Numbered from the stretch's first letter, positions 47,477 through 60,128 are shown. The stretch: 64,000 bases of DNA from Rhizophagus irregularis (GCF_026210795.1 NC_089454.1:2108001-2172000), one strand, 5' to 3'. The notes: generated by a model not told the origin, from the letters alone. A program made the numbers and translations.

Positions 47477-48189
47477 ACGATATCGTTGGTATATTCCGTT
47501 CACACTTTAACACACTAAAGTCCATAATCAAACTATTGCTACCCTTTATCCATGAATGTAGTATTTTATTTAAAATGAATATATGGAAAAAGAGGAACGA
47601 AAAGTGGAAAATTCAACGTGACCTGTTAGGATTAACAAAAAAATTGTTTAAAGACTATCATCAAACGTATCGTAACAACCCTTTATCACAACCTTCATCA
47701 CGAAATAGTCAAAGAAACATTTGTGATTTCAATTATACAAATCCATTTAATAGTTTTCGTAATTTTAAATTATCAAAAGATTTTCTTTACATTTTATTCT
47801 CTTCTTCTAATTTTTTACATAGTGGTCCTTTTTTTACGCATCTAGAAGCGAATGTCGATATTACTTATAATTCTCCTTCATCTACAGATGTTTGTTTATT
47901 TTATAATGTATAGTTTTGCCACGACTAATTCTTATATAAGATATTTTAACTCCATAGTTTTTTTCTTATTATTGTAGATAATAATTAGTTCTTTAATTTT
48001 TTCTTTTCTCCTCATACCTGCTCCTTCATCGGTCGTGTTGTTGGAGTAGTCTATGGTATATAATAATTAGTTTGGGTCTGCCCCACAGGTAGATGATGGA
48101 CTAAATGTTGGGCGCAATTCTTGTAATTAATGCTCTCTTAGAATAGTCCTTCCGACTTTACATAAAATAAATAAATAAATAAATAAATA
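47477..48189 (+). mobile_element. 5'-truncated LINE-like insertion
   Basis: 713 bp between copies of the same target word (47459-47476 and 48190-48206). It ends in an (AAAT)n tail of about seven units. A plus frame at 47575-47913 (MNIWKKRNEKWK, LGLTKKLFKDYHQTYR) could be the end of a LINE ORF2-type protein; reverse transcriptase motifs are absent, as expected for a 3' fragment. Downstream GGGTCTGCCCCACAGG and AATGTTGGGCGC look like a 3' UTR. Confidence 0.7.
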
Positions 48190-48439
48190 ACATTCGTATG
48201 CATTAATAATTCTTTTTGGAAAACATTTAAAAAATGGTATTGCGTATTAAATATACAAAAACTTATATCAAACGTATACAAAACATATCATTTCCATAGG
48301 CAAACTATAGACTTTCCAAACATTGGTATGTTATATTATTAGTCATAAATTATAAATTTATTAAATTGTTCAACATTAAAAAAGTACAAATAATGTATAT
48401 TAGCAAATTTAATTGAAAAGATTAAGATAACTAAGTTAA

Positions 48440-48900
48440 TTAAGACTGACTATTACAATAATCCCAGGTGTTAAAACGCCAATTAGCAGCATCACCGTAA
48501 ATAATATAGCAGAAATCATTGTTAAGTGGTCCACGACGCTTATCTTGTCTACCACTACCTTCAACACTTGCAATAAGCCAGTATGAATCATTTGATAATG
48601 TATCAATATTTAAATTTGGAGGATTATTGTCGCATCTATGGTAATGTTTATTACCAGCTACATAATTACCATTATTATCTGTAACCCAAATCTTACATTC
48701 TGCGAGAACGTTTCTAACAACTTCAGCGTGATAACCTAGTAATCAATTAAGTTTTTAGGATAAAAGAATATAATATTTTGCTTAAAGTTCATATCATATT
48801 CGAACTTGTTCAATTTGAAGATTTTACCTTCAATGACTGTTGATACAAGAGCCGTAGCAAAAAAAATGATAGTGAGCGTGAAAAAGATAGAAAATTTCAT
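48440..48900 (-). CDS. small secreted Cys-containing protein (effector candidate)
   Basis: Exon 1 is 48828-48900 and exon 2 is 48440-48735, with a 92-bp GT-AG intron (phase 1), giving 122 residues. The first ~20 residues (MKFSIFFTLTIIFFATALVS) form a signal peptide. The mature part carries four Cys (AEC, RCDNN, NDFCY, DYCN), compatible with two disulfides, and is rich in Asn, Asp and Trp; no transmembrane segment. Size, signal and cysteines fit the small secreted proteins that mycorrhizal fungi use as effectors or cell-wall proteins, but no family was recognised. The intron follows the signal peptide, as is common in such genes. The flanking repeats are not coding. Confidence 0.75.
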
Positions 48901-49784
48901 TATGCGTGAAATATCTTGATTAGGATAAGGATTTAATATTAGTTACCAGAAAAAATAGTAATTAAATCAAAATTTTAAATAAAATAAGTCATAATTTAGA
49001 TACCTGTGGCAAGATTTTTTAGAAAGTTTAATCGTTTATTAATATTACAAATCTTTGACGGGAATTCGGGATATATATATACATATTTTTTTATATGTAA
49101 ATATTTTAATATTTTAACTATAGATAATTTTGTATTTATTTGTTCAAATATGAATAAATAGAATAAATAAAACAAAAAGAAAGAATTTATAATTTATTGC
49201 GTGAAATCGTCATAAAATTTATAATTTATCGCGTGAAATTATCATAGAATTTATAATTTATATGATACATTACCTTATTTTTAATATGAAATGAAATTCA
49301 TACAACTTCACACGGAAAATATTTCGAAAAATAGAATAAATAAAAACTAATTCCACTTTTTTTGTTTAATATATAGAGTTGATCAATATATCTTGAATAG
49401 ACTTGAGAAATTTGATTGTCAGGTTGTCCGGTAGTCAGGCACGTATTTATTCTTATTCAAGTGTCCCATATATTTTTAATTTTGTTGTAATATCAGTTAC
49501 TTGAATGTTAAAGCGATAATATCTTGGAAAAAAAAAAATATTCAATAATAACAAGGTAACCTCGGACGATTTTTTTGAAAAATTTACCCAAGAATCTGGA
49601 ACGAAAAATGATCGGCAAAATTAAATTCCAGATTTAATAGGATTGACATTTCAATTTCTAAATTTATTTTGATTTTTTTTGCATAAACATTATAGTGGTT
49701 TTAATAAGAATTTGTTTGAATATTTTATTTATTTATTTATTTTTTATTTTCATTGCGTGTTGAATATTTTTTACTCACTACTAT
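48901..49784. other. upstream flank of the secreted-protein gene
   Basis: AT-rich, with two ~40-bp direct repeats of AATTTATAATTTAT(T/C)GCGTGAAAT near 49185-49260. No further gene. A TATATATATA stretch at about 49071-49080 lies 170 bp upstream of the ATG. Confidence 0.4.
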
Positions 49785-49872
49785 TTTCGGTGAAACGTCC
49801 ACTCGACGAAATGTCCATTCGGCAAAATGTCCATTCGGCAAAATGTCCGCTCGGCGAAATGTCCATTCGGAA
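49785..49872. repeat. CGAAATGTCCATTCGG minisatellite
   Basis: Five tandem copies of a 16-bp unit (CGGC(G/A)AAATGTCC(A/G)(T/C)T), the same core as at 13220-13600. The ORF reading EMSIRQNVHSAKCPL is the repeat translated. Confidence 0.85.
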
Positions 49873-50174
49873 ATAAAAAGACGATCCGATCAGCAATGAA
49901 TAAATAAAACAAAAAGGATAAATTATTAAGTGATCTCATTACTTGTGAAATTCATATAAGTGCGCATAATAAAACAACGATCTCATTAACCGTAAAAGTT
50001 ACCGATCAGAAGAAATGAATAAATAAAAACAAAAAGAAAGATAATTTATAATTCGTGAAATTAATTACAGCTGATTTCATAATGTACGGGACACTTGGCA
50101 AATTTTAAATAACTCGAAAATATTCGATAAAGCTCAAAATAAGATGAAATTATACCACCATTCTCTGAATAGTA

Positions 50175-50304
50175 TTCCGTAAAAGGTTCATATTTCCGGA
50201 ATTAAATAACCTTATATCACAGAATTTATCGAATTATTTACATTTTACGGGAATAGTTCTGTAAAAGGTTCATTTTTACGGAGTTTTTACAGAAATAACG
50301 AATA
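50175..50304 (+). repeat. dispersed ~130-bp repeat, copy B
   Basis: Aligned with 15712-15840 in the same orientation over its full length, with scattered substitutions and one or two indels. Confidence 0.75.
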
Positions 50305-53300
50305 ATCACCGAGGATATTCCTTATTTTAATATAAAATGAAATTCATATATGTATAAATTAAACAATCCGTGACACCCGTTTCAATCGTTTCATCGGCTT
50401 CATTTTGCCCGACAAGCCATTTTGCCGACATGATCTGATGATCGACATAGCAGGGGACCATCCTTATCACGTGATGTTACACGTATTTCCAAAAAGGAAA
50501 ATTTATTCTCTACGAAAATTGATCACTTAATTCTGAGGATTTCATATGAGCGGATTCTACGCATTTCGATAAGTAATGACATGTGTCATAAATAAGCTTT
50601 GTAGATGGGGAATTGATTGGGAATTGGTTTGGAGTATGTATGTTCTTAAATATTTTATTTAATGTTTTAAGAAGTTATGTACGTATAAAATAATAATTTT
50701 TTGCAAAAAATTCTAGTCATTTGAAATTATTTGTTTTGTATTTTTTTTGCATCAACTTTATCAACTTTATGAATTTTGTTAATTATATTCTTTGTACTCA
50801 TTGAAGATTAAATTTTAAATAGGATTAAGTTGTTGGTTATTTTGGTATTATTTTGGTATTAATTAATTTTTTAATAAAATAAATTTTTGTAATTATGTAT
50901 TTTTAAAAGAATGTGATTTTATTTATTTTTATCATAATTTTTGTTCATATTTATAAATAAATATATCAGTTTATTACTACTTGTTACATTGTTTTGAATT
51001 TGATATTTGAATAATGTGTCAGATTAGCCAAAATATATTAATTTTCTAATTATAGACTTGAGCCATTTTGAACCAGTTTATTTAGCACCTGTCGTTCATT
51101 GAAAATTTATTTTATTAAAGAATTAAATAAATAATAAAATTTTTAGTTTAAATTATGTGTAGATTTTATAACAATTAATAAAATGAAAGTACGTTTTATT
51201 AAAAAAAAAAAAAATCTGAAATTTTTTTTTTAAATATAATCATTGTTGAAGAACAATTTCTTACTTTTCAAAAAAAAAAATGAAAAATGAAAAATTCATT
51301 AAAGAAACTGATCTTCAGTTTTTCCTTCAAAAAAATCGATAAATACTTTTTTTTTTTTTTAGTAGAAACCAATTTTTGATTTTTTTTTCTTTTAAAAAAA
51401 ATGAAAAATATAACAATAATCTTTCATCCTTTCGCCTTGTTAGTTATGAAATTCAGTTATTAACAGAGGATAAAACAATGGATTAAGCAATCTGGTGCGC
51501 GAATTTTCTTTTAAATGTTCTTATATATTCCTTTTAATATAAATGGCATAGCCGTCATCTGATAGATAATCAATTTCTTCTCATTTGATTTTTAGAAAGA
51601 GACATTTTTATTTCATAATTTATACATTAGGACCTGCTTTTCATAGTGAGTGATTCGACCATACGTTATTTTATTAAACGATCATAAAAAAAAAAATGTT
51701 GGATCTTGGTCAAATGCTTGAAACTGTTTCTAATCTCTTCATTTTTGTCTTTGAAAATTTTATTGAATCATATTTTATTATGTTCATAAGGATCTCTTGA
51801 AAAAATGCACTTTTTATTAATTAAAAAAAAAAATGTTACGACACCACTATAAAATTAGTTTGATCGGTGGGTGTAAAAATAGAATTTACATGATCGAATT
51901 TGGTTTTTAACAATAAATATGTTTATACATTTATTAGAAGTATGAATAGTTTTTTGATTAATAAATAAATTTATTATTATTATTTATTTAGTGCACAAAA
52001 AATTGCGACTGTCAATATTAAAACCCCTAAAATTGAGTCAATTTAAGATTTATTTTTACATATTTATACTGCGGAGCCCAGTCATGCACATGATATAAAA
52101 TAATCGTTAAGAAATCACCTATTAACATATTCTCAAAGTTTTGCCAATAAAATTTTATATATTAATTATATATCAAATATATTTTTGAATTATTATTGAT
52201 TTATTGATGGCTTCATATGTAGTGATATTTTAATTTAATGTACTATACATTATTTTTTATTAATATAAATATTATACATAATTTGATTAACAATAATTAT
52301 AAATTTTAGCAAAAATTACAAATTCTTTCTACGTTATTTTGTAATACCTTAATTAAAGGTTTTCAATATAATAAAACTACTAATGAAATTTAAAATATCT
52401 TAAAATAAGGTAGAAACAAATATATATATAGTTAGTTTATTCAAAAAGAAAAAAACTAAACAATACCGATATTCTGATATTATGTAAAATCGAAAGTCGT
52501 AATATTTCTGGGGAAAATAATAATATTATTTTGGAATAAAGTTTATAAATTACAGCAGTATTAATCATTTAACAAAAATTAGAAATTTATTCTTATGTTA
52601 AATGTAAAATTAAAAAATTTTATTTATTTATTGGTAATAAAATCAAAAAAAAAATATTATATGTAAATATTAACTAAACTATTAACTGTTAAACTGATAT
52701 TTAGGTGTACCTAAAATTTTAATTTTACAGTTTTTTTTAAAAGTAATCTTTGAAAAATTTAAAGAAATTTAGATCTTCATTGTAGCACCAGGTTGGCAGT
52801 GATGATTGTTTGATTAATTTTAAAAATGACTTGTTACATATATAAAAATTTTTCTTTTTAATATATATTTATTAGTAGGGTTTATTACAAATTCCCGACA
52901 ACCATAATTTCGATAGTCTACAATTCTATCACCAAAATCCCGATAGTCACAAATCCTTGACAGTCAAAATCTCAAAGTTTTATTTTTGAAAAAAAAATTA
53001 TATAAATTTTATAAATTTCCAATTAAACAAATAATTTTAAAATACAGCGGCGCAGTATCGGGTTTTAATTTATCCAATATAATTAAATATAATTAACGAA
53101 AATATTTGTAAATTTTATCAATATCAATGCAAATTGTGTGCAAATTTTATTAATATTAATGCAAATTAACTAACGTTACTATATTAATTAATGAAATTAA
53201 AAGAAAACATTTTTTATTTTAACTAAAAGGACTATGTACAGTCTGAAATTAGAAAAAATTGCATAAAAAATTAACTAATCTCAAATTCATCTTTGGCTGT

Positions 53301-53969
53301 CAAGATTTTAGATCATCGGGATTCTGTGACTGTCAGTGTAAAGGCCGAATTACCTAAATGAAATTATTAATCTGGGGCGCAGTATTATATTTAGTTTAAG
53401 TGTGTAAAATTTTTAAATGTTTTAAATTTACTGCGTCCGTAATGACGTTAAACTAGTTTGAATACCTTCATTAGTTAATTTATTTTGTAGTGAATATCCT
53501 TGAAATGATCTACAATAGGATTTGAACGTTGGAATTTTAAATTAGAATTTATTAATTTAATTGGTAAGAACTTAAGATTTTCTGAAAAAAAAAAATTTTA
53601 AAAAAAATTTTTAGAGCTTTATTTTCTTGAATTTTTTTTTGTTATTTTGATTTTATATTATGAAACTCGGAAATTGTTATAAATTTTATCAAATTTAATA
53701 AAGGATTATTTTGTAGTTAGTGGTGGCAAATGTCTTTATGACTGGCACTAGTTCTACATCAGGATTTTAAAAAATGTCTGGTAAATTGGTGCCATCACTT
53801 TATTGATCGTATGAGAAAAAAAAATAAAATACAGGTTGTAGATGATTTATTCGGTATATTCTCTTTTTACAGATAGTCCGCTAATAATACCTTCCGGAAT
53901 TCTAGATTTATTGTATTGTTCTAAAGAACAAAAGAGGTGTATGTTGCACAGGCCATGTCACAATAATCA
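50305..53969. other. long gene-free AT-rich region
   Basis: No coding sequence supported over 3.6 kb. A possible degenerate inverted-repeat element spans about 52880-53345: AATCCCGATAGTCACA / TTGACAGTCAAAATC on the left, complementary to GATTCTGTGACTGTC and GGCTGTCAAGATTTTAG on the right. Short GCGGCGCAGTAT words occur near 53045 and 53370. Confidence 0.45.
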
Positions 53970-54450
53970 CATGGTAGGTGTAACCGTGAAGATTCTTCAT
54001 GATCAAATTGATCGAAGACATTCACATTGCTTACATATTCATTGCAATACAGATGTGAGTTACAGTTTTGGTATAATTATACATGAAGTAATTTCTGGAT
54101 TACCTCCGTATTATGATTTAAGCCATGATAACAGTTTAGCAATAAAAATTTATCAAGAGCTTAGGCCAAGGTTTAATATTAGAGTACCTCAACCTATTAT
54201 TATTATAAAAGATGCTTAGATGCGAATTCATTAAATCGACCAACAGCGATCGAAATTGCAAGTACTGTTATTATGTAATTTAACAGAAATCCCAAGACAA
54301 ATCGAAAAAGAAACCAATGATAATTTATTAATAAGTAATAAATCCCTAGCTAACACAAATATGAAACACTCAGAAACTATTTATATAAGTAGGGAGCCTA
54401 ATTTTTTTAATAATTTTCCTAAACCATAAAATTCTGATGATTATTATAAA
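53970..54450 (+). pseudogene. kinase C-lobe relic lacking the activation loop
   Basis: A frame reads VKILHDQIDRRHSHCLHI, which aligns with the LKNIHENKIIHRDLHIGN region of the array kinase. It then jumps to DVSYSFGIIIHEVISGLPPYY, so everything from the metal-binding DMG through the APE motif and most of the activation segment is missing. The C-lobe continues (NSLAIKIYQELRPRFNIRVP) until frame loss near 54210. Recognisable sequence continues to DDYYK near 54450, with several stops. Confidence 0.75.
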
Positions 54451-55515
54451 TAATAGTTATTATGCGGACGTCCAAGATCATGTTCCATATGAAAAGCATA
54501 GTAAATGTGTGATAACTATATTTATATTTTTCATTATTTATTAAATAAATTAATCATAAAATATAAGTGATATTTTTTAAAAACTATAGTCTATATCTAA
54601 AATATTTTAGTAAAATTTTTTACACACATGTCACATGATTTAACGATATGAAGAGTAAACAAAAAATATAACAAAAATTAAATATTTCTCTTGTATTAAC
54701 ATTGTCTTGTAAACGTGTTACTTGTTGTCAACTTTTACAGTTTTATAGAATAGATTCCTTATGATACTATAATTTCCCACTCGTAGCGTATTTAAGTTGA
54801 TTTCTTCATTTCCACATAAAATTTAATACTTTTAATTGACTAAAATCATAACAATTTCCCTTTGAATGTTTGTGATAATTTATAAAAAGATCACGATAAT
54901 ATCTAAATTATATATTAATTCTGAAAAAAATTTCTTTTAACAACCTTTTTACTCAAAAAATCTATAATCATTATGATTGTATTTTAAAATATAAATCAAT
55001 TTTTTCAGCTTCATAAACATTTTTAATATTTCGCATCCTACAACTTTTCCGGTATATAATAATTGATATTTAATTAAAGGGAAACTTTTGGTGATGAAAT
55101 AATAAGTTTGTTTATTTCACTAGGAAGACAGATTATTAAAGCATTACAAATTTTAGATATATTAATATATTTATAATTTTAAAAGGCTTCTCTATACTAA
55201 TAACGATTAACTAATAAACATGAATACTCAAAATGCAAAAATTATCGATCATCTCTAAAATCATAAATGTGTGACGTAGAACCAATGAAAAATTCAGCGT
55301 CATTGTAATACAATCTGCAAATCACATGGCCAAATACTAGGATAAATTTGGGTAGATCAAGACATTGGCGTAATGTGAAACATTCTCCGGAACTTTACTC
55401 CAGAATTTATTTCATTTATTTTAACGCAACGCAAAATTATTTTTTAAAATATTTCAATAAATATTATATTTTAAACAATAAACCATCGATTATAAAAGAT
55501 TATTTTATTAAAGAA
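54451..55515. other. spacer with a segment shared with 45 kb
   Basis: 54461-54515 matches 45035-45085 (TTATGC(A/G)GACGTCCAA(A/G)ATC, ATGTTCCATAT, AGCATAGTAAA). The rest is AT-rich 5' flank of the F-box gene. Confidence 0.45.
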
Positions 55516-57006
55516 ATGTCAAAACTAATTAAAGATATTCTTTTCATAATATTTAATGAATTACAAGATAATTCAAAATCCCTCTTTTCATGTTTAATGG
55601 TTAATAGACTTTGGTGTGAAAATGTAATTCCAATTTTATGGAAGAATCCTTGGTGTTATAATAATATTAATTATTATAATAAAAATTATTTATTCATGAT
55701 TATTGCATCTTATTTATCTGAAGATATTAAAGAATACTTAATGATACATGGAATCCAATTACCATCATTTTCATATCAATCACTTTTATTTGATTATTTA
55801 TCTTTTTGTAAAAGTATTAATACAAATGTTATTAATATTATAATTTCTATTAGAAATCCTAAAGAAAATAATCAATTAATTTTACAACAATTATTTTATG
55901 ATATTCTTATGAAGAAATGTTCAGAATTTAAATATTTGGATATGAGAAAAATCGAATTCCGATATCGAAATTTTTGTTTACCAAAAGATAAACTTCGCTT
56001 TGAATTACTTTATGAATTAATATGTAGTACAAATGTTGATTCCTCATATTTTTATGATTTAGCACGTATTTCTCAATGTATACAACGACTCATCATTATT
56101 AATGATATAAAATCAGAAGTTAATCTTGGAATTGCTAAATTAATTGAAGTTCAAAAGAACTTAAAGTATTTTGAATGGAAAGATGAAATTTATTACAGTT
56201 TTTTTTCTAGTATAGTGGCTTATAATTATAAAGAGATTCTTCTTGCATTAGAAAAAAAGGCAGATACTATCAACCATTTGAATACAAATTTTAAAAATGT
56301 TGATCCCACATTACTATATAAGGTACTACCAAAATTTCATAAGTTAAAATCATTAATAATTAATTATTTTCAATATACTAGTATAGAACAAATAAAAATG
56401 TGTACTTATCGTGATCTTGAGATATTTAAATTAGATGAATTCGATTTAAAAGCATCTTCTATTATAATTGAAAATAGTGGAGGACATCTAAAGAAAATTT
56501 TAATAAAACCTTGTGAACGTTTTAAATATGAAGGTAGCTTTAATGGAGATTCTCTCATTTTTATTCGTAAAATTTATGAAAATTGTCCTTCTATCGAATA
56601 TTTGTATCTTACATTTTCATCATCAAAACAACATTTTACTGAATTTGAAAAATTGCTAAAAGTTTGTCAAAATTTAAAATGGTTATTATTATCTATATTT
56701 AATCATGGAAGTGGTGTATTTTATGAATATGGAGAAAAATTATTACAAATATTAATTAAATCGTCACCAACTAATTTAAGGGAAATTAGATTTTATTATG
56801 AATTTAGTTGTTCTTTGAAAGCTCTGGAAGATTTCTTAGAAAAATGGAGAGGTTATCCACTTTCCATAGTTATGTATAATTATACTTATAAAGGAAATGT
56901 AAAAACTTATAAAAATTTGATTAAAAAATATAAGAAAAATGGAAAACTAAAAGACTTTAGATGTGAGTCTTTAGCAAAAATAATGGATATGGATATTAAG
57001 ATATGA
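55516..57006 (+). CDS. F-box protein with LRR-like C-terminus
   Basis: 496 residues, intronless from ATG 55516. The frame is open 168 bp further upstream, but the MSKLIKDILFIIFNEL start gives a canonical F-box at residues 1-45 (IFNEL, SLFSCLMVNRLWCENVIPILW). The rest is a Leu/Ile/Asn-rich series resembling degenerate leucine-rich repeats (LKYFEW, LKSLIINYF, LEIFKLDEF, CPSIEYLYLTFSS, NLKWLLLSIF, NLREIRFYYEF). F-box proteins bind Skp1 and bring substrates to SCF ubiquitin ligases; the repeats would select the substrate, unknown here. This is one of the largest families in Rhizophagus. Intact frame and codon use suggest a working gene. Confidence 0.85.
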   Translation: MSKLIKDILFIIFNELQDNSKSLFSCLMVNRLWCENVIPILWKNPWCYNNINYYNKNYLFMIIASYLSEDIKEYLMIHGIQLPSFSYQSLLFDYLSFCKSINTNVINIIISIRNPKENNQLILQQLFYDILMKKCSEFKYLDMRKIEFRYRNFCLPKDKLRFELLYELICSTNVDSSYFYDLARISQCIQRLIIINDIKSEVNLGIAKLIEVQKNLKYFEWKDEIYYSFFSSIVAYNYKEILLALEKKADTINHLNTNFKNVDPTLLYKVLPKFHKLKSLIINYFQYTSIEQIKMCTYRDLEIFKLDEFDLKASSIIIENSGGHLKKILIKPCERFKYEGSFNGDSLIFIRKIYENCPSIEYLYLTFSSSKQHFTEFEKLLKVCQNLKWLLLSIFNHGSGVFYEYGEKLLQILIKSSPTNLREIRFYYEFSCSLKALEDFLEKWRGYPLSIVMYNYTYKGNVKTYKNLIKKYKKNGKLKDFRCESLAKIMDMDIKI

Positions 57007-58300
57007 ATATTATATGTTAATCACATTTTTTATAATGTCAGCATTTTAAATTTTATAAGTAGTATGTTTAAGAACTAATTATAATAATTAGAAATGATTA
57101 TAAGTTTATAAAGTTCAAAATTTCAGTTTATTTAATAAGCGTAAATAGTTGTATTTTTTCACATATGTAATTTATTAGTAAATAAATATTTAAGATTCTT
57201 ATAAAAAGTATGAATTACATTTTAAAATCATAAAACTTTATCATGAAACTAATTAAAGATTTTTTAAAAAAAAAATTGTCAAGACGGAACAATCATATTG
57301 AACGAATTCAGTTTTACAACAATTAAATACCAAAAGTTTGAAAGCTGAAATTAAAGTGTGATGCTGTATATATTTTTGATTTCTCCATATTTTAATGGAT
57401 TGGCACGGCTTATGATTTCAATTTATTAGATTTTATAATTTAAATTTTGAAGAATTTTTGAACCTATAAAATCATTCATTAAATCTTTATATAATTCCTT
57501 GACAATATTTGTTTTATATTACCCAAGTGGTAGAATTATAAGCTCATGCTTAGAGAGATTGATTCATAAAATATTATTTATATATTCTCTCAGTGATTTA
57601 TCTTTATATCAAATTTTTAATAATTATGTCGGTATATCGAATACTGGTGTATCAAGATCAGACAATATGGGTTTTTTTTTTATTTTCGTGGTTATTTCAT
57701 TAGATTTAAGATAAAGATTAATTAATAATTAAGAACTTGTAATAATTTCTTTTCATGACAGAAAAATTAATGGTGGTTATTATTTGGTTTTAAACAGTCC
57801 AATGTATGGATTAAAATTTATTTAAGTTTTCAAAATTAAACAAGAATATCATGAATTTGTTACATATGTACAGTATGTTAGATATGATGTAAAATTTGAA
57901 AATTGTTAAACTTTATTAAAATAAAAAAAAAAATGATTAAAATGTTCGGCATTAAAAAAGAAGCATAAAAACAAAAAATTTATTAAAAAAATTTTTTGGG
58001 TAAACCGAAAATAAAAAAAAAATTATTTTTCGGTATTAAAAAAAAAGCTGAAAATAGCAAAGAATTTATTTTGACTTGAAAAATTTCAGTCTATAAAAAC
58101 CAGTAAAAAAAAGAATTTAAAGAATAGGAAATAATTCCTCAATTATCTCGAATTGGTCGGATTATTTGATAGTAATTAGGATAAATATTACATTTTCTGA
58201 TACCTGATATTATTTAGGCATACCTAAATCTGGGTATATGAAATTTTACCTGATTTTTCATTTATCCAGTGGCATGTATTGATTTTATTTCCTAATTCTA
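57007..58300. other. spacer, nothing recognised
   Basis: AT-rich. The ORF at 57499-57714 has no recognisable domain. Confidence 0.4.
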
Positions 58301-58958
58301 CCCTATAAAAAATAAATGTCCGGAAAATGTCTATGAAAATGTTCAGAAATTGTCCAGAATAAATCTGGCATGTCCAGAAATTGTCCGGAAAATGTCTATT
58401 TTTTGCTACAAATTTGATACCTAAAATTTTGACATATCCGGACTTTGTCCAGAATATATCCAGAATTTGTCCAGTATAAAATTTTGGACAAATTCTGGAC
58501 AGATAAACCTGGACAAATTCTGGACATAGTAAAAATTCAGATAATTTGAACTGGACAAATTCTGGACGCTACTTCCAAAAAAGGATAAATTAATTTTGTA
58601 AAAAAATGCAAAAAGCACAAGACTGACATTCATAACCTTCTTTGTCATACTAATTAAATTTGCTGAGCAGGCAAAAATACTATATATCTATAATATAAAA
58701 CTTTAGGTTAAAAGCAATTATAATAATTATAATGATGGTCACTTGTTGATCATCTTTTTGTGCTAAATTTTATGAAAAAATATTTCAGGTCAATTTTCGG
58801 ACAAATTCTGGACAAAATGAGTGTCCGGAAATGAGTGTGTTTTCGGAACAATTTCCAGACATGGTACCTGGCATTTTCTGGACATTTTCTGGACATTTAT
58901 TTAGACAAATTTTCTGGACAATTTCTGGACAATTTCTGGACACTTATTTTTTATAGGG
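58301..58958. mobile_element. 658-bp CCCTAT-ended TIR element with TGTCCAGAA subterminal repeats
   Basis: The ends, CCCTATAAAAAATAA and its complement TTATTTTTTATAGGG, lie between CTA direct repeats (58298-58300 and 58959-58961). Inside each end are clusters of TGTCC(A/G)GAAATTGTCC or TCTGGACAAATTCTGG, about 25 in all and in both orientations. A 3-bp duplication and subterminal repeats suggest a CACTA-like element, although the terminal CCCTAT is unusual. No transposase. Confidence 0.75.
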
Positions 58959-59542
58959 CTATAAATCTAAATAAATTAAATTACAAATAATGACTCACTA
59001 ACAATAATACTTGGTAATATCTTAAAGTAGTCATATAAGTCTGTATCATCTAGCATAAATACTGTCAGTCTCCTAAAAAGATAAAAAATAAATTAGATTA
59101 CAAAATAATGACTTTATATCAGACTTAATATGAACAATTCAAAATTATAGTAAAATTGTATCATTTATCAAGTTTCTAAAAAATAAATTAGATTATATTA
59201 CAAATAATGGTTTTATATTCATTAAGAGAAGTACTTAGATTGACTTACTAATTACTATGAACTCAAGATAATAGTCATCATGAGTAAAACCATATCATTC
59301 TATATCATCTTACTTGCAATAATGAGATAGACTGACAAAAGCTAGGTCATTTACTATAATTACACATGCTTATTTATTTTTTTACGTTAATAAGTCAGTC
59401 CAAGTCATACCACATATGAGTGTCTTTTTGTATTTAAGATCCTTATGCATTTTGATTATCTCTATTCTAATTTAATTTTTCTAATTTTTAATAAAACCTT
59501 TCTATCTTTTAATTTTCTTGTTTCTTGTTTAACAAAATAATT
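58959..59542. other. upstream flank of the small three-exon gene
   Basis: AT-rich sequence. A pyrimidine-rich stretch directly precedes ATG 59543. Confidence 0.4.
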
Positions 59543-60117
59543 ATGAGTGAACTATATCCTGGACATAAGGGTAAATAAATATTTTATAATATAAAAATAA
59601 TTCAATTTCTAACTATCCTTTTGACTTTTAGTCTTAGAATCTTATTTTAAAGAAAAAGGACATTTTGCATCATATTATGGGTTCCTACTTCTTCACCAAA
59701 ACACTATTGTTGCTTCATCATTACCAGCTAATAATTGGAAGGAACTTAATAATTGTTGGACCAATCACTTTCTAAAGGAAGCAAAGTATTATGAAAAAGA
59801 TTTAATTTCTATAAAGGAAAAGGTGTGTTTTTTATTTAGCAAAGTGAGGTAACTCCTAAATCGATATTTTCTTGAGCTAGGAGAATTACTGGGTTAACAA
59901 ATTTGGTATCAAATTCTTAATCCAGGCACCTGAAATTTGTTATTGGTAAAAGTCTGCTTGTTCTGGAGGAGGAACAGGCTATGTACCTTCTTTTATAATT
60001 AAATAAAAATTAGTGCACACTGCTAATAATCTTTCTTACATATAACAGACATATGAAGAGCAATCACGTTATACAAAAGAATTAGAAAATTACTGGAAAG
60101 AAGTTAATAAATTATGA
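59543..60117 (+). CDS. small charged protein, three exons, unknown function
   Basis: Exons 59543-59570, 59632-59822 and 60049-60117 join in phases 1 and 0 to give 95 residues ending NYWKEVNKL. The sequence runs MSELYPGHK, then a mixed segment (HFASYYGFLLLHQNT), LNNCWTNHFLKE and a Glu/Lys/Tyr-rich, probably helical end (YYEKDLISIKEK, YEEQSRYTKELENYWK). Splice signals are consensus-like (GTAAAT...TTTTAG; GTGTGT...AACAG). No domain was recognised. A CCCTAT element begins 11 bp after the stop and a Crinkler relic follows it, so the gene may be the 5' part of a longer one cut by the insertion. Confidence 0.5.
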
Positions 60118-60128
60118 AATTTGTATGA

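Noticed and set aside
49679..49876. 65-codon plus ORF
   Set aside because: Its second half is the CGAAATGTCC minisatellite translated; its first half is poly-Phe/Tyr sequence.
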